DNA of 38,209 nt from NCBI RefSeq assembly GCF_000761485.1, contig NZ_JPMX01000060.1:1-38209 (forward strand), written 5' to 3'. Below are positions 16,646 to 23,436 of the stretch, one piece after another. The translations under genes and the position numbers were made by a program. Each line of letters starts with the position of its first letter. Position 1 is the stretch's first letter. The DNA is from Modestobacter caceresii. GTDB lineage: Bacteria > Actinomycetota > Actinomycetes > Mycobacteriales > Geodermatophilaceae. Under the pieces are notes generated by a model that was given only the letters and a program-made list of their open reading frames with translations, had not been told where the DNA came from and did not search any database.

Positions 16646-17824
16646 ATGACCGATCTGCTCCTGCCCGCCGACTTCTTCGGTTTCCAGTCGCTGCTGTCCG
16701 ACGACGAGCAGAAGGAACTGCTCGCCCTCCGGGAGTTCCTGGAGTCGGAGATCAAGCCGCACGTCAACGCCGCCTGGGCGTCGGCGGAGTTCCCGCACGA
16801 CCTGATCCCCAAGTTCGCCGAGGCCGACATCGTGGGGCGCTCCTACGACTGGGAGGGCCGCCCGCGCGCCTCCCGGCTCTACACCGGCTTCCAGGCGATG
16901 GAGCTGTCCCGGGTCGACCCGTCGATGGCCACCTTCCTGGGCGTGCACAACGGTCTGGCGATGGGCTCGATCATGATCCTCGGCTCGGAGGAGCAGCGGC
17001 AGCGCTGGATCCCCTCGATGATGCAGATGCAGACCATCGGCGCGTTCGGGCTCACCGAGCCCGAGGGTGGTTCCGACGTCGCCCGCGGCATGCGCACCAC
17101 CGCCCGGCGGGACGGCGACTCCTGGGTGCTCAACGGCGCCAAACGCTGGATCGGCAACGGCACCTTCGCCGACGTCGTGGTGGTCTTCGCCCGGGACGAG
17201 GCCGACGACCAGGTGAAGACCTTCGTCGTGGAGAAGGGCACCCCCGGCTTCACGGCCACCAAGATCGAGGACAAGTTCGCGCTGCGCACGGTGCAGAACG
17301 CCGACCTCACCTTCACCGACTGCCGCATCCCGGCGGAGAACAAGCTCGAGGACGGCAACACCTTCAAGGACGTCAACAAGGTGCTCAAGGTGACCCGGGG
17401 CGGGGTCGCCTGGAGCGGCGTCGGCTGCCAGCTGGGCGCCTACGAGGTGGCGGTTGCCTACGCCAAGGAGCGCCACCAGTTCGGCAAGGCGATCGGCTCC
17501 TTCCAGCTGATCCAGGACCTGCTCGCCCGGATGCTGGGCAACGTCACCGCCAGCCTGGGGATGACCGTCCGGCTGTCCCAGCTGCAGGAGACCGACGAGC
17601 TGCGCGACGACCAGGCCGCGCTCGCCAAGAGCTACGTGACCGCCCGGGGCCGGGAGACCGTCGGCTGGGCCCGGGAGCTGTTCGGTGGGAACGGGATCGT
17701 GCTGGACTTCGACGTCGTCCGGTACTTTAACGACGCCGAGGCGCTGTACTCCTACGAGGGCACCCGCGAGATGAACACCCTCATCGTCGGCCGCTCGATC
17801 ACCGGGATGAGCGCCTTCGTCTGA
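16646..17824 (+). CDS. acyl-CoA dehydrogenase, glutaryl-CoA dehydrogenase-like
   Basis: 392 residues, normal ACAD length. Visible family motifs: FGLTEPEGGSD (FAD/substrate loop), WVLNGAKRWIGNGTFADVV, ALRTVQNADLTFTDCRIP, YAKERHQFGKAIGSFQLIQD, ELFGGNGIVLDFDVVRYFND and YSYEGTREMNTLIVGRSITG. The Glu of YEGT is the catalytic base position used by glutaryl-CoA and short-chain dehydrogenases, and the C-terminal IVGRSITG resembles the ILGRAITG of glutaryl-CoA dehydrogenase. It oxidises an acyl-CoA to the enoyl-CoA with electrons to ETF. ATG 16646 has GAGAGAGAAGG ~10 nt upstream; the extended frame to 16550 is non-homologous. It is followed by hairpins at 17822 and 17893. Confidence 0.92.
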   Translation: MTDLLLPADFFGFQSLLSDDEQKELLALREFLESEIKPHVNAAWASAEFPHDLIPKFAEADIVGRSYDWEGRPRASRLYTGFQAMELSRVDPSMATFLGVHNGLAMGSIMILGSEEQRQRWIPSMMQMQTIGAFGLTEPEGGSDVARGMRTTARRDGDSWVLNGAKRWIGNGTFADVVVVFARDEADDQVKTFVVEKGTPGFTATKIEDKFALRTVQNADLTFTDCRIPAENKLEDGNTFKDVNKVLKVTRGGVAWSGVGCQLGAYEVAVAYAKERHQFGKAIGSFQLIQDLLARMLGNVTASLGMTVRLSQLQETDELRDDQAALAKSYVTARGRETVGWARELFGGNGIVLDFDVVRYFNDAEALYSYEGTREMNTLIVGRSITGMSAFV

Positions 17825-17837
17825 GCCCTGGCGGGCT
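17822..17837 (+). terminator. short hairpin after acyl-CoA dehydrogenase
   Basis: GAGCCC (17822-17827) pairs with GGGCTC (17832-17837) over a TGGC loop, overlapping the stop codon, with a second stem CCCC-TTC-GGGG just after. Probable weak termination signal for the acyl-CoA dehydrogenase gene. Confidence 0.5.
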
Positions 17838-17892
17838 CACCCCTTCGGGGCGGTGGGCTCGGGCTGGGGTGCAGAGCCGTCCGTCTGCGGAC

Positions 17893-17937
17893 GATCACCA
17901 GCACCGGACGCCGGAGTGGCGTCCGGTGCTGGTGATC
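17893..17937. terminator. perfect 20-bp hairpin ahead of the OmpR-type regulator
   Basis: Bases 17893-17912 pair without mismatch with 17918-17937 around the 5-nt loop GGAGT. The stem begins GATCACCAG and ends CTGGTGATC. It can end transcription of the acyl-CoA dehydrogenase gene, but the stem also lies only 20 nt before the regulator start at 17957, so it may equally be part of that gene's leader. There is no U-tract. Confidence 0.7.
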
Positions 17938-17956
17938 AGTCGTGGGGGGAGGGGTC

Positions 17957-18661
17957 GTGCCGGGTCAGTCCGTGCTCGTGGTCGAGGACACCGACGAGAT
18001 CCGTGAGCTCGTCGTCACGGTGCTCCGCCGGGCCGGGATGGACGTGCGCGAGGCCGCCACCGGTGCCTCCTGCCTGGCCGAGGTGCGCCGCGAGGCGCCC
18101 GACGTCGTCGTCCTCGACCTCGGCCTGCCCGACGCCGACGGCACCGAGGTGTGCCGGCAGCTGCGCGCCGAGACCGACTGCTACGTCCTGATGCTGACCG
18201 CGCGGGCGGAGGAGGTCGACCTGCTGATCGGCCTCGCCGTCGGGGCGGACGGCTACATGGCCAAGCCGTTCTCACCGCGGGAGCTGGTGGCCCGGGTGCA
18301 GACGATGCTGCGCCGGCCGCGCACCGCGGCTGTCCCGGAGCCACGCGCCTCCGTGGAGGACCCCGTCCGGCGGCTGGCCGACCTCGAGGTCGACCCGGAC
18401 AGCCGCGAGGTCCGGGTGGACGGCGCTGCCGTCGACCTGACCCGCACCGAGTTCGACCTGCTCGCCGCGCTGGTCTCCCGGCCCGGCCGGGTCCTGCAGC
18501 GGGAGACGCTGCTGCGCGAGGTCTGGCAGACCGACTGGGAGGGCAACCTCCGGCTGGTCGAGGCCCACATGTCCAACCTGCGGCGCAAGCTCACGGCCGC
18601 AGGGTTGAGCCACCCCGAGATCAAGACCGTTCGGGGGGTCGGCTACCGCTTGGTGGCCTGA
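17957..18661 (+). CDS. OmpR/PhoB-family response regulator
   Basis: 234 residues. The receiver (residues ~4-118) has the acidic pair in VLVVEDTDEIREL, phosphoacceptor Asp in DVVVLDLGLPDADG, and the conserved Lys in ADGYMAKPFSPRELVARV. The winged-helix effector (residues ~138-234) shows LEVDPDSREVRVDGAAVDLT, TEFDLLAALVSRPGRVLQRE, HMSNLRRKLTAAG and IKTVRGVGYRLV. Such regulators bind direct repeats with 11-bp periodicity. GTG 17957 is chosen over 17942 because GGGGAGGGG lies just upstream. It has no adjacent kinase on its own strand; it converges on the Hpt gene, and candidate binding repeats lie upstream of the tasA-like gene at 21369-21409. Confidence 0.93.
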   Translation: MPGQSVLVVEDTDEIRELVVTVLRRAGMDVREAATGASCLAEVRREAPDVVVLDLGLPDADGTEVCRQLRAETDCYVLMLTARAEEVDLLIGLAVGADGYMAKPFSPRELVARVQTMLRRPRTAAVPEPRASVEDPVRRLADLEVDPDSREVRVDGAAVDLTRTEFDLLAALVSRPGRVLQRETLLREVWQTDWEGNLRLVEAHMSNLRRKLTAAGLSHPEIKTVRGVGYRLVA

Positions 18662-18668
18662 GGAAGGG

Positions 18669-18746
18669 CCAGGACCGCACCCGGTCCTGGGCAGGACAGC
18701 TGCATCCGACGACGAGGCCCGGCCCCCTGTGGGGACCGGGCCTCGT
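18669..18746. terminator. two hairpins between convergent regulator and Hpt genes
   Basis: First stem CCAGGACC (18669-18676) with GGTCCTGG (18683-18690). Second, stronger stem ACGAGGCCCGG (18712-18722) with CCGGGCCTCGT (18736-18746), with an inner CCCC/GGGG pairing in its loop, followed by TGTCGTT. They lie between stops at 18661 (+) and 18753 (-), so they can stop transcription from both sides. Confidence 0.8.
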
Positions 18747-18752
18747 TGTCGT

Positions 18753-19577
18753 TCAGGCGGCCGGGCCGCGCCGCCGGGTGGCCGTCCGGGCGATCGCTGC
18801 GTCGACGACCTGCACCAGCCCGGCGAGGTGGTGGCGTCCGGTGGTCGCGTCGGCGGCCGAGGCGAGCTCGCCGCGGCGGTGGGCGTCGTCCCGGCGGGCC
18901 GCCGGCCCGGTCAGGCCGGTCAGCTGGGCGAGCCGCTGGTGGGCCAGGACCCCGCGGCGGGCGTCGGCGGCGATCGCCTGGCACACGCCGGCCACCTCGG
19001 GGTGACCGAGCTGGCCGGACGTGCCGGCGAGGGCGTGCGCCGCGGCCGCGACGGCGCGGGGGTCCCCGGCGCGGACGCTGCGGGAGATGGCGGACAGCCG
19101 GGTGGGCAGGGCGTCGGCGTACATGGCCTGCAGCCGGTCCTGCAGGTCGGCGTCCAGGTCGGCGTCGTGCAGGTCCTCCACGTCCACCAGGTCGTGGGCG
19201 CCGGCCTCGTCGGCTGGGGCGGCGGTGCGGCTGCGCACCAGGTCCACCAGCAGTCGGGCGTCGACGGGCGCGGCGAGGCAGGCGAGGGCGCCGGCGGCGG
19301 CGGCTGCGGCGCGGACCTCGTCGGTGGGGTCGGGGGTGACGACCAGGAAGTGGGCGGTGCTGCCGGCGCGGCGCAGTTCGGTGAGCAGGCCGGGGCCGTC
19401 GACGGCGCCGGGCACGGTGGCGGAGGTGACCACCAGGTCCAGGGCGACCGCGCTGCTGAGCCAGCGGGCGTCCTCGGCGTCGGCGGCCTCGTGGACGCCC
19501 CAGCCGGCCAGCTCGAGCAGGCCGGTGACCTGCTGTCGCGCGGCGGGGGAGGCGTCGATCACGAGGGCGGTCAGCAT
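18753..19577 (-). CDS. degenerate receiver (pseudo-REC) fused to Hpt phosphotransfer domain
   Basis: 274 residues. Residues ~1-118 have receiver-fold sequence (LTALVIDASPAARQQVTGLL, AGWGVHEAADAEDARWL, AHFLVVTPDPTDEVRAAAA). However the acidic pair is IDAS (second acid lost), the phosphoacceptor position in LDLVVTSATVPG is Ser/Thr rather than Asp, and the Lys in CLAAPVD is Ala. Residues ~150-250 form an Hpt helical bundle with the phospho-histidine motif AAAHALAGTSGQLG. It should relay phosphate on His between a kinase and a regulator while the receiver acts as a phosphorylation-independent protein-binding module. ATG 19577 lies inside the end of the upstream secreted-protein gene (7-nt overlap), so it is in the sipW operon. 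Confidence 0.8.
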   Translation of the reverse strand: MLTALVIDASPAARQQVTGLLELAGWGVHEAADAEDARWLSSAVALDLVVTSATVPGAVDGPGLLTELRRAGSTAHFLVVTPDPTDEVRAAAAAAGALACLAAPVDARLLVDLVRSRTAAPADEAGAHDLVDVEDLHDADLDADLQDRLQAMYADALPTRLSAISRSVRAGDPRAVAAAAHALAGTSGQLGHPEVAGVCQAIAADARRGVLAHQRLAQLTGLTGPAARRDDAHRRGELASAADATTGRHHLAGLVQVVDAAIARTATRRRGPAA

Positions 19578-19987
19578 CGGACGGTCCCTGTCTGTGAGGA
19601 CACCGCGGTCCAGCCGTAGCGGGTCAGCGCGGTGACGGTGAATGTGTAGCTGCGGTTCGTCTGGTAGCCGGAGACCGACGTGCTCGTGGTCGTGGCGCCG
19701 GTCTCCGCCACCACGGTCGAGCCGCCGCCGGCGGCCTGCGCGGTGACCCGGTAGCCGATGACGTCGGGGGAGGTGCTCGGGGTCCAGCTGACGCGGGTGC
19801 TGAACCAGATGAAGCACCATGTGTCGCTGGTGGTGACCTTCGTCGGCGGTGCGACGGTGGCAGTGCCGACCGAGGCGCTCAGGGACGCCGAGTCGTCGAA
19901 CGCGGCCTGGGCGGCGGTCGCGGTGCCCGCCAGCACGGTGGCGACCACGACGGCGAGCAGCAGGACCCCGCGGCGGAGGCCGGTCAC
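19571..19987 (-). CDS. small secreted fibronectin-type-III-like protein
   Basis: 138 residues. The N-terminal signal (VTGLRRGVLLLAVVVATVL, then TAAQAAFDDSASLSASVGT) resembles the leader of SipW-processed proteins, with an AAF-D-S motif after the hydrophobic core. The mature part (residues ~45-138) looks like one FnIII beta-sandwich: APPTKVTTSDTW, STRVSWTPSTSPDVIGYRV, STSVSGYQTNRSYTFTVTAL, YGWTAVSSQTGTVRC. Two Cys (TWCFIW and the terminal VRC) could form a disulfide. GTG 19987 overlaps the sipW stop as GTGA and the stop overlaps the Hpt start by 7 nt: tight coupling. The longer frame to 20194 is an antisense-like artefact within sipW. Role inferred: extracellular fibre partner or anchor. Confidence 0.72.
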   Translation of the reverse strand: MTGLRRGVLLLAVVVATVLAGTATAAQAAFDDSASLSASVGTATVAPPTKVTTSDTWCFIWFSTRVSWTPSTSPDVIGYRVTAQAAGGGSTVVAETGATTTSTSVSGYQTNRSYTFTVTALTRYGWTAVSSQTGTVRC

Positions 19988-20634
19988 GGCTGGACCTCGC
20001 TCTCGTCGTCCTCGCGGACCTCGGTGGCCGGGCGCCAGATCGACAGCAGCAGCCAGCCGGCCAGCAGGGCGGGGGCGCCGTACACGAGCGCCTGGCTGAC
20101 CACCGGGGTGCGCAGGGCCTGGATCGCGTGACCGAGCTCGGGGACGACGGCCCGGACCTGGTAGGCGGTGTCGCCCTGCAGGACGGCCTGCCACGGGTCG
20201 ACCGCCTCGTTGGCGTCTCCCTTGGTCTCCACGGTGACCGTCCCGTCGGCGCCGTGCTCCACGGAGACGACGCGGTGGCTGACGAGATGGTGGTCGTCGA
20301 TCGGGATGTGGTAGGCGATGATCATGCCCTCGGTGACCTCGCCGACCGGCAGCGGCGTCACGATAGTGACGTCACCCGGGTCGATGGCCGGGGACATGCT
20401 GGCGGTGAGCATCGTCATCGTCCGGTAGTCCAGGACGTGCGGCCCGACGGCCAGCAGGCCGAAGGCCAGGACGGCGACGGTGACCAGCAGCCGGAGGGAC
20501 CAGCGGAACGTCCACCCGGCCACGCGCTTCCCGAGGCCGGCGGTGCGGCCCGATCCGGTGGACTGCTGCGCCGGACGCCGGGCGATCGCGGTGTCCGTGA
20601 GGGGTGCGGGGGAGGCGAGCAGGGCGGTGGTCAT
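19984..20634 (-). CDS. sipW: SipW-type (ER/archaeal-type) signal peptidase I
   Basis: 216 residues. One N-terminal transmembrane helix (SLRLLVTVAVLAFGLLAVGP, ~residues 47-66), catalytic Ser in LTASMSPAIDPGDV (~residue 80), and SHRVVSVEHG, where the general base is His instead of the Lys of standard bacterial SPase I. This Ser-His arrangement plus the GDANEAVDPW box marks the S26B/SipW class. A second membrane helix near the C-terminus (ALVYGAPALLAGWLLLSIW) fits. SipW in Bacillus processes TasA and TapA; here the gene sits between a TasA-like gene (48 nt upstream) and a small secreted protein (4-nt overlap), so both are the likely substrates. ATG 20634 follows GGAGGAACC. Confidence 0.9.
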   Translation of the reverse strand: MTTALLASPAPLTDTAIARRPAQQSTGSGRTAGLGKRVAGWTFRWSLRLLVTVAVLAFGLLAVGPHVLDYRTMTMLTASMSPAIDPGDVTIVTPLPVGEVTEGMIIAYHIPIDDHHLVSHRVVSVEHGADGTVTVETKGDANEAVDPWQAVLQGDTAYQVRAVVPELGHAIQALRTPVVSQALVYGAPALLAGWLLLSIWRPATEVREDDESEVQP

Positions 20635-20681
20635 GGCGGTTCCTCCGGGGCGGGGTCAGCAGGTGAGCAGGGGCAACCGCC

Positions 20682-21299
20682 TCAGCGGTTGGTGCCGGTC
20701 TGCTGGGTGCCGGTGAAGCTGAGCGCCAGGGTGGAGGTCTTGCCCTGGAAGGTGTTGTCGGCGGTGGTCGGCAGGCTCAGGGTGACCACGAGGTGGTCGG
20801 TGCCCTTCGGCGCGAGGCTCGCGGCCTTGGCGAAGCCGACGTTGGTCACGGCCGGGCCGGTGGCCACCGGGGTCTTGACGCCGCTGCAGGTGTAGGTGGC
20901 GACGCCGTTGACGACCGACTCGGTCCAGGTCACCGAGCAGGAGGTGACGCTCAGCTGCAGGCCGTTCGCCTGGTCGGTGTCCAGCACGCTGGAGACGGTG
21001 GCGCTCGAGGTGAGCTGGATGCCGGCGAAGCCGAGGTCCCCGCTGTTGACCAGGTCGACCGAACGGCTGATCGAGTCCCCCGGGACGAAGCCGGCGGCGT
21101 TCATCGGCAGCGTGGCAGTGCTGTTGACCGAGTTGAGGTCCAGCGACAGGGTGCCCGAGGCGACCGAGGCGTTCAGCGGGGCGGTGCTGTCGGTGAACGT
21201 GCCGAAGGTGCCCATGCCGGCGACGGCGGCAGCGGCGCCGACGATGCCGAGCGAGCCGATGACCTTGCGGGCGGTCCGGGTGCGGGTGGTGGCGGTCAT
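20682..21299 (-). CDS. TasA/camelysin (CalY)-like secreted protein with SipW-type signal
   Basis: 205 residues. The N-terminus carries the SipW-dependent signal: basic ATTRTRTARKVIGSLG, hydrophobic IVGAAAAVAGMGTFGTF, then the characteristic TFTDST and ASVASGTLSLDLNS. The mature chain is rich in Ser, Thr, Val and beta-strand pattern (VPGDSISRSVDLVNSGDL, FAGIQLTSSATVSSVLD, LVVTLSLPTTADNTFQGK), the jelly-roll-like layout of TasA/CalY. Two Cys (SVTSCSVTW and YTCSG) may pair. TasA proteins assemble into extracellular biofilm fibres in Bacillus; actinobacterial relatives are mostly uncharacterised. ATG 21299 has GGGAGA 8 nt upstream; the frame extending to 21407 lies in the promoter. It heads the tasA-like/sipW/FnIII/Hpt cluster. 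Confidence 0.85.
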   Translation of the reverse strand: MTATTRTRTARKVIGSLGIVGAAAAVAGMGTFGTFTDSTAPLNASVASGTLSLDLNSVNSTATLPMNAAGFVPGDSISRSVDLVNSGDLGFAGIQLTSSATVSSVLDTDQANGLQLSVTSCSVTWTESVVNGVATYTCSGVKTPVATGPAVTNVGFAKAASLAPKGTDHLVVTLSLPTTADNTFQGKTSTLALSFTGTQQTGTNR

Positions 21300-21368
21300 G
21301 TCTGCGTCTCCCTGGTCTGGCCGTGTCGGCGGGTGCTCCCGGCGACGGACACGACTCTGGAGGGCCAT

Positions 21369-21409
21369 CCGCAGGGCTCCCACCAGCGATCCGCAAGAGA
21401 ACCGCAAGA
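21369..21409. promoter_or_regulatory. 11-bp-periodic direct repeats upstream of the tasA-like gene
   Basis: CCGCAAGA occurs at 21391-21398 and again at 21402-21409, exactly 11 bp apart; CCGCAGGG at 21369-21376 matches 6 of 8 and is 22 bp (two turns) away. On the minus strand they read TCTTGCGG. OmpR/PhoB-family dimers bind such head-to-tail repeats. The site lies 70-110 bp before the tasA-like ATG and after the kinase gene, so it is the only upstream region of the operon. Binding by the 17957 regulator is inference. Confidence 0.5.
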
Positions 21410-21423
21410 TGCGGCGGGGGCCG

Positions 21424-22854
21424 TCAGGCCGGCAGGGGCAGCGCGAGGGTGAAGGTCGTCCCGCGTCCTTCGGCGCTCACCACGTCCAGCGTGCCGCCGT
21501 GCGCGGTCGTGATCGCCTTGGTGATGGTCAGGCCCAGCCCGACCCCCGGGACGGCGTTGCGCCGGGCGGTCGAGGCGCGGAAGAAGCTGGTGAACAGCCT
21601 CCCCTGTTCGCTGTTCGGGATGCCGACGCCGGTGTCGCTGACCGACAGCAACGCCACCGGGGTCGCGCCCGCAGCGGGGACGTCGACGAGCGCACCGTCC
21701 GCGTCCCGCCAGGCCGTCTGCAGCCGCAGGGCGACCCGTCCGCCGGCGGGGGTGAACTTGACGGCGTTGGACACCAGGTTGTCGCAGGCCTGCCCCAGCC
21801 GGAGCGCGTCGCCGGAGACGACCAGCCCGCCGTCCGGGACGTCGACGGACATCGCCACCCCGCGCGCCGTGGCGGTGACCCGGGCGCTCTCCTCGGCGGA
21901 CCGGACGATGTCGGCCAGGTCGACCTCCGCGGGCTGCAGGGTGAACCGGCCCGCGTCGACCTGGGCGGTGAACAGCAGGTCGCCGACCAGCCGCAGCAGG
22001 CGCTGCGCGTTGCGTTCGACGGTGCCCAGGTACTGCCGCTGGTCGTCGGTCAGCGGCTGCTCCGGGTCGTCCAGGACGAGTTCCAGGTACCCCAGGATCG
22101 AGCTGAGCGGGGTGCGCAGCTCGTGGGAGATCAGGCTGACGAACTGGTCCTTGAGCCGTTCGGTGGCGCGCACCTCGGTCATGTCGGTGCCGACGAAGTT
22201 CCAGCCGGTCTGCTCGCCGTCGTCGTCGGTGCGCGGGGTGATCGCCACCGACACGGTCAGCCGTCGTCCGTCCGCGGTCAGGTAGGTCCAGTCCCGGACG
22301 TCGCTGCCCTGCTCCCGGGCGACCTGCACCAGGGTGGCGAACGGGGTGCCGCCCCCGGCGTCCAGTTCCTCGGGTGTCAGTTCCTCCGGGGCGTGGAAGT
22401 CGATGATCGACCGGGTGCGGACGACGTCGGCCCGGGGGAGCCCGAGCATCCGTTCGGCCCCGGGGTTCCACACCCGGACGAGACCGTCCCGGTCGGTCCC
22501 GATGATCGACTGCTCGGTGACCGCGTCGATGACGCTGGTCATGGTCTCCGCCCGGGCTCGCAGCATCCGGGTGGCGACCTCGAGCTCGTCCGCGGTCGAC
22601 TGACGCTGCGAGAAGAGGTCCAGGCGCTGGGCCTCCAGCACCCGGGCGGCGGTCTGTTGCCGGTGCAGTCGCCACGTCAGGTCGGCGACGGCGAGCAGCA
22701 CGACGGCTCCGGCCAGCAGGACCAGGGGGAGGGCGGGACGGACGACGAGCGCCAGGACGCCGGCGGCGGCCGCGGCGGCGGCTCCCAGCCCGGCCACGCC
22801 GGTGCGGTGGGCCGGCCCGGTGGCGCGCGCGACGGGATCGGCGGTCGCGGTCAC
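21424..22854 (-). CDS. membrane PAS-domain sensor histidine kinase
   Basis: 476 residues. Two hydrophobic segments near the N-terminus (GVAGLGAAAAAAAGVLALVV and LPLVLLAGAVVLLAVADLTW) with almost no extracellular loop, a linker coiled coil (STADELEVATRMLRARAETM), a PAS domain (~residues 105-230: DAVTEQSIIGTDRDGLVRVW, NPGAERMLGL), HisKA with phospho-His in FVSLISHELRTPLSSILGY, and HATPase boxes CDNLVSNAVKFTP (N), VSDTGVGIPNSE (G1) and PGVGLGLTITKAI (G2). It should sense an intracellular or membrane signal. GTG 22854 overlaps the stop of the upstream regulator as GTGA, so the pair is coupled. Probable source of phosphate for the Hpt protein and/or the regulators of this block. Confidence 0.92.
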   Translation of the reverse strand: MTATADPVARATGPAHRTGVAGLGAAAAAAAGVLALVVRPALPLVLLAGAVVLLAVADLTWRLHRQQTAARVLEAQRLDLFSQRQSTADELEVATRMLRARAETMTSVIDAVTEQSIIGTDRDGLVRVWNPGAERMLGLPRADVVRTRSIIDFHAPEELTPEELDAGGGTPFATLVQVAREQGSDVRDWTYLTADGRRLTVSVAITPRTDDDGEQTGWNFVGTDMTEVRATERLKDQFVSLISHELRTPLSSILGYLELVLDDPEQPLTDDQRQYLGTVERNAQRLLRLVGDLLFTAQVDAGRFTLQPAEVDLADIVRSAEESARVTATARGVAMSVDVPDGGLVVSGDALRLGQACDNLVSNAVKFTPAGGRVALRLQTAWRDADGALVDVPAAGATPVALLSVSDTGVGIPNSEQGRLFTSFFRASTARRNAVPGVGLGLTITKAITTAHGGTLDVVSAEGRGTTFTLALPLPA

Positions 22855-23237
22855 GCGCGGTGCTCCGCGGTCAGCAGCTGGACCTGCCGGACCAGGCCGG
22901 CGACGGTGAAGGGCTTGGGCAGGTAGGCGTCCGCGCCCGTCGCCAGACCGCGGGCCACGTCGTCGGGGGAGGCGCCGGCCGACAGCAGCAGCACCTGGCA
23001 GTCGGCGGTGGCGGGGTCGGCGCGCAGTGCGAGGCAGACCTCCAGACCGGTCGCCTCCGGCATGGAGACGTCGAGGACCACCAGGTCGGGGCGTTCGGCG
23101 CGTGCCACGGTGAGGGCCTGGGCGCCGTCGGCCACCGCAGCCACGACGGTGCAGCCGGCCGTGCCGACCGCGAGGGCGACGAGGTGCCGGATGTCCTCCT
23201 CGTCGTCGGCCACCAGCACGCGTGCGGGTGCGTCCAC
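22851..23237 (-). CDS. stand-alone receiver response regulator
   Basis: 128 residues, receiver only. All key residues are present: acidic pair VLVADDEEDIRHLV, phosphoacceptor Asp in DLVVLDVSMPEATG, Thr/Ser switch in QVLLLSAGAS, and Lys in ADAYLPKPFTVAGL. There is no effector domain, so it would act by protein contact or as a shuttle in a phosphorelay (CheY/Spo0F-like), which fits the separate Hpt protein 3 kb away. GTG 23237 is chosen because CGGAG lies ~8 nt upstream and the longer frame to 23312 is not receiver-like. Its stop overlaps the kinase GTG. Confidence 0.88.
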   Translation of the reverse strand: MDAPARVLVADDEEDIRHLVALAVGTAGCTVVAAVADGAQALTVARAERPDLVVLDVSMPEATGLEVCLALRADPATADCQVLLLSAGASPDDVARGLATGADAYLPKPFTVAGLVRQVQLLTAEHRA

Positions 23238-23386
23238 CGCGGTCGCTCCGTCCTCTCGGCCGGCTCCGCCCCGAGCCGGGGACGCAGTCCGTCCTGTCGG
23301 GGAACGGCGCACGCCGGGCCGGGCTGGAGCTCCCCGGTGGGGTGCTCACCCGATCAGGGGGCGTTCTCACCGGGCTCGAGACGCAC

Positions 23387-23420
23387 GACGGGCCCCGGTG
23401 CAGCTGCACCGGGGCCCGTC
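23387..23420 (-). terminator. 34-bp perfect palindrome, terminator of the DUF3618 operon
   Basis: The 34 bases form a perfect 17-bp inverted repeat centred on CAGCTG (starts GACGGGCCCC, ends GGGGCCCGTC). It lies 17 bp beyond the stop of the minus-strand DUF3618 gene and before the response-regulator gene, separating the two operons. Confidence 0.8.
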
Positions 23421-23436
23421 GGGGAGTTGCCGTGGA

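Noticed and set aside
19571-20194. 207-residue version of the small secreted protein
   Set aside because: The extra 69 residues lie within sipW in another frame and are Arg/Pro/Gly shadow; GTG 19987 directly precedes a good signal peptide.
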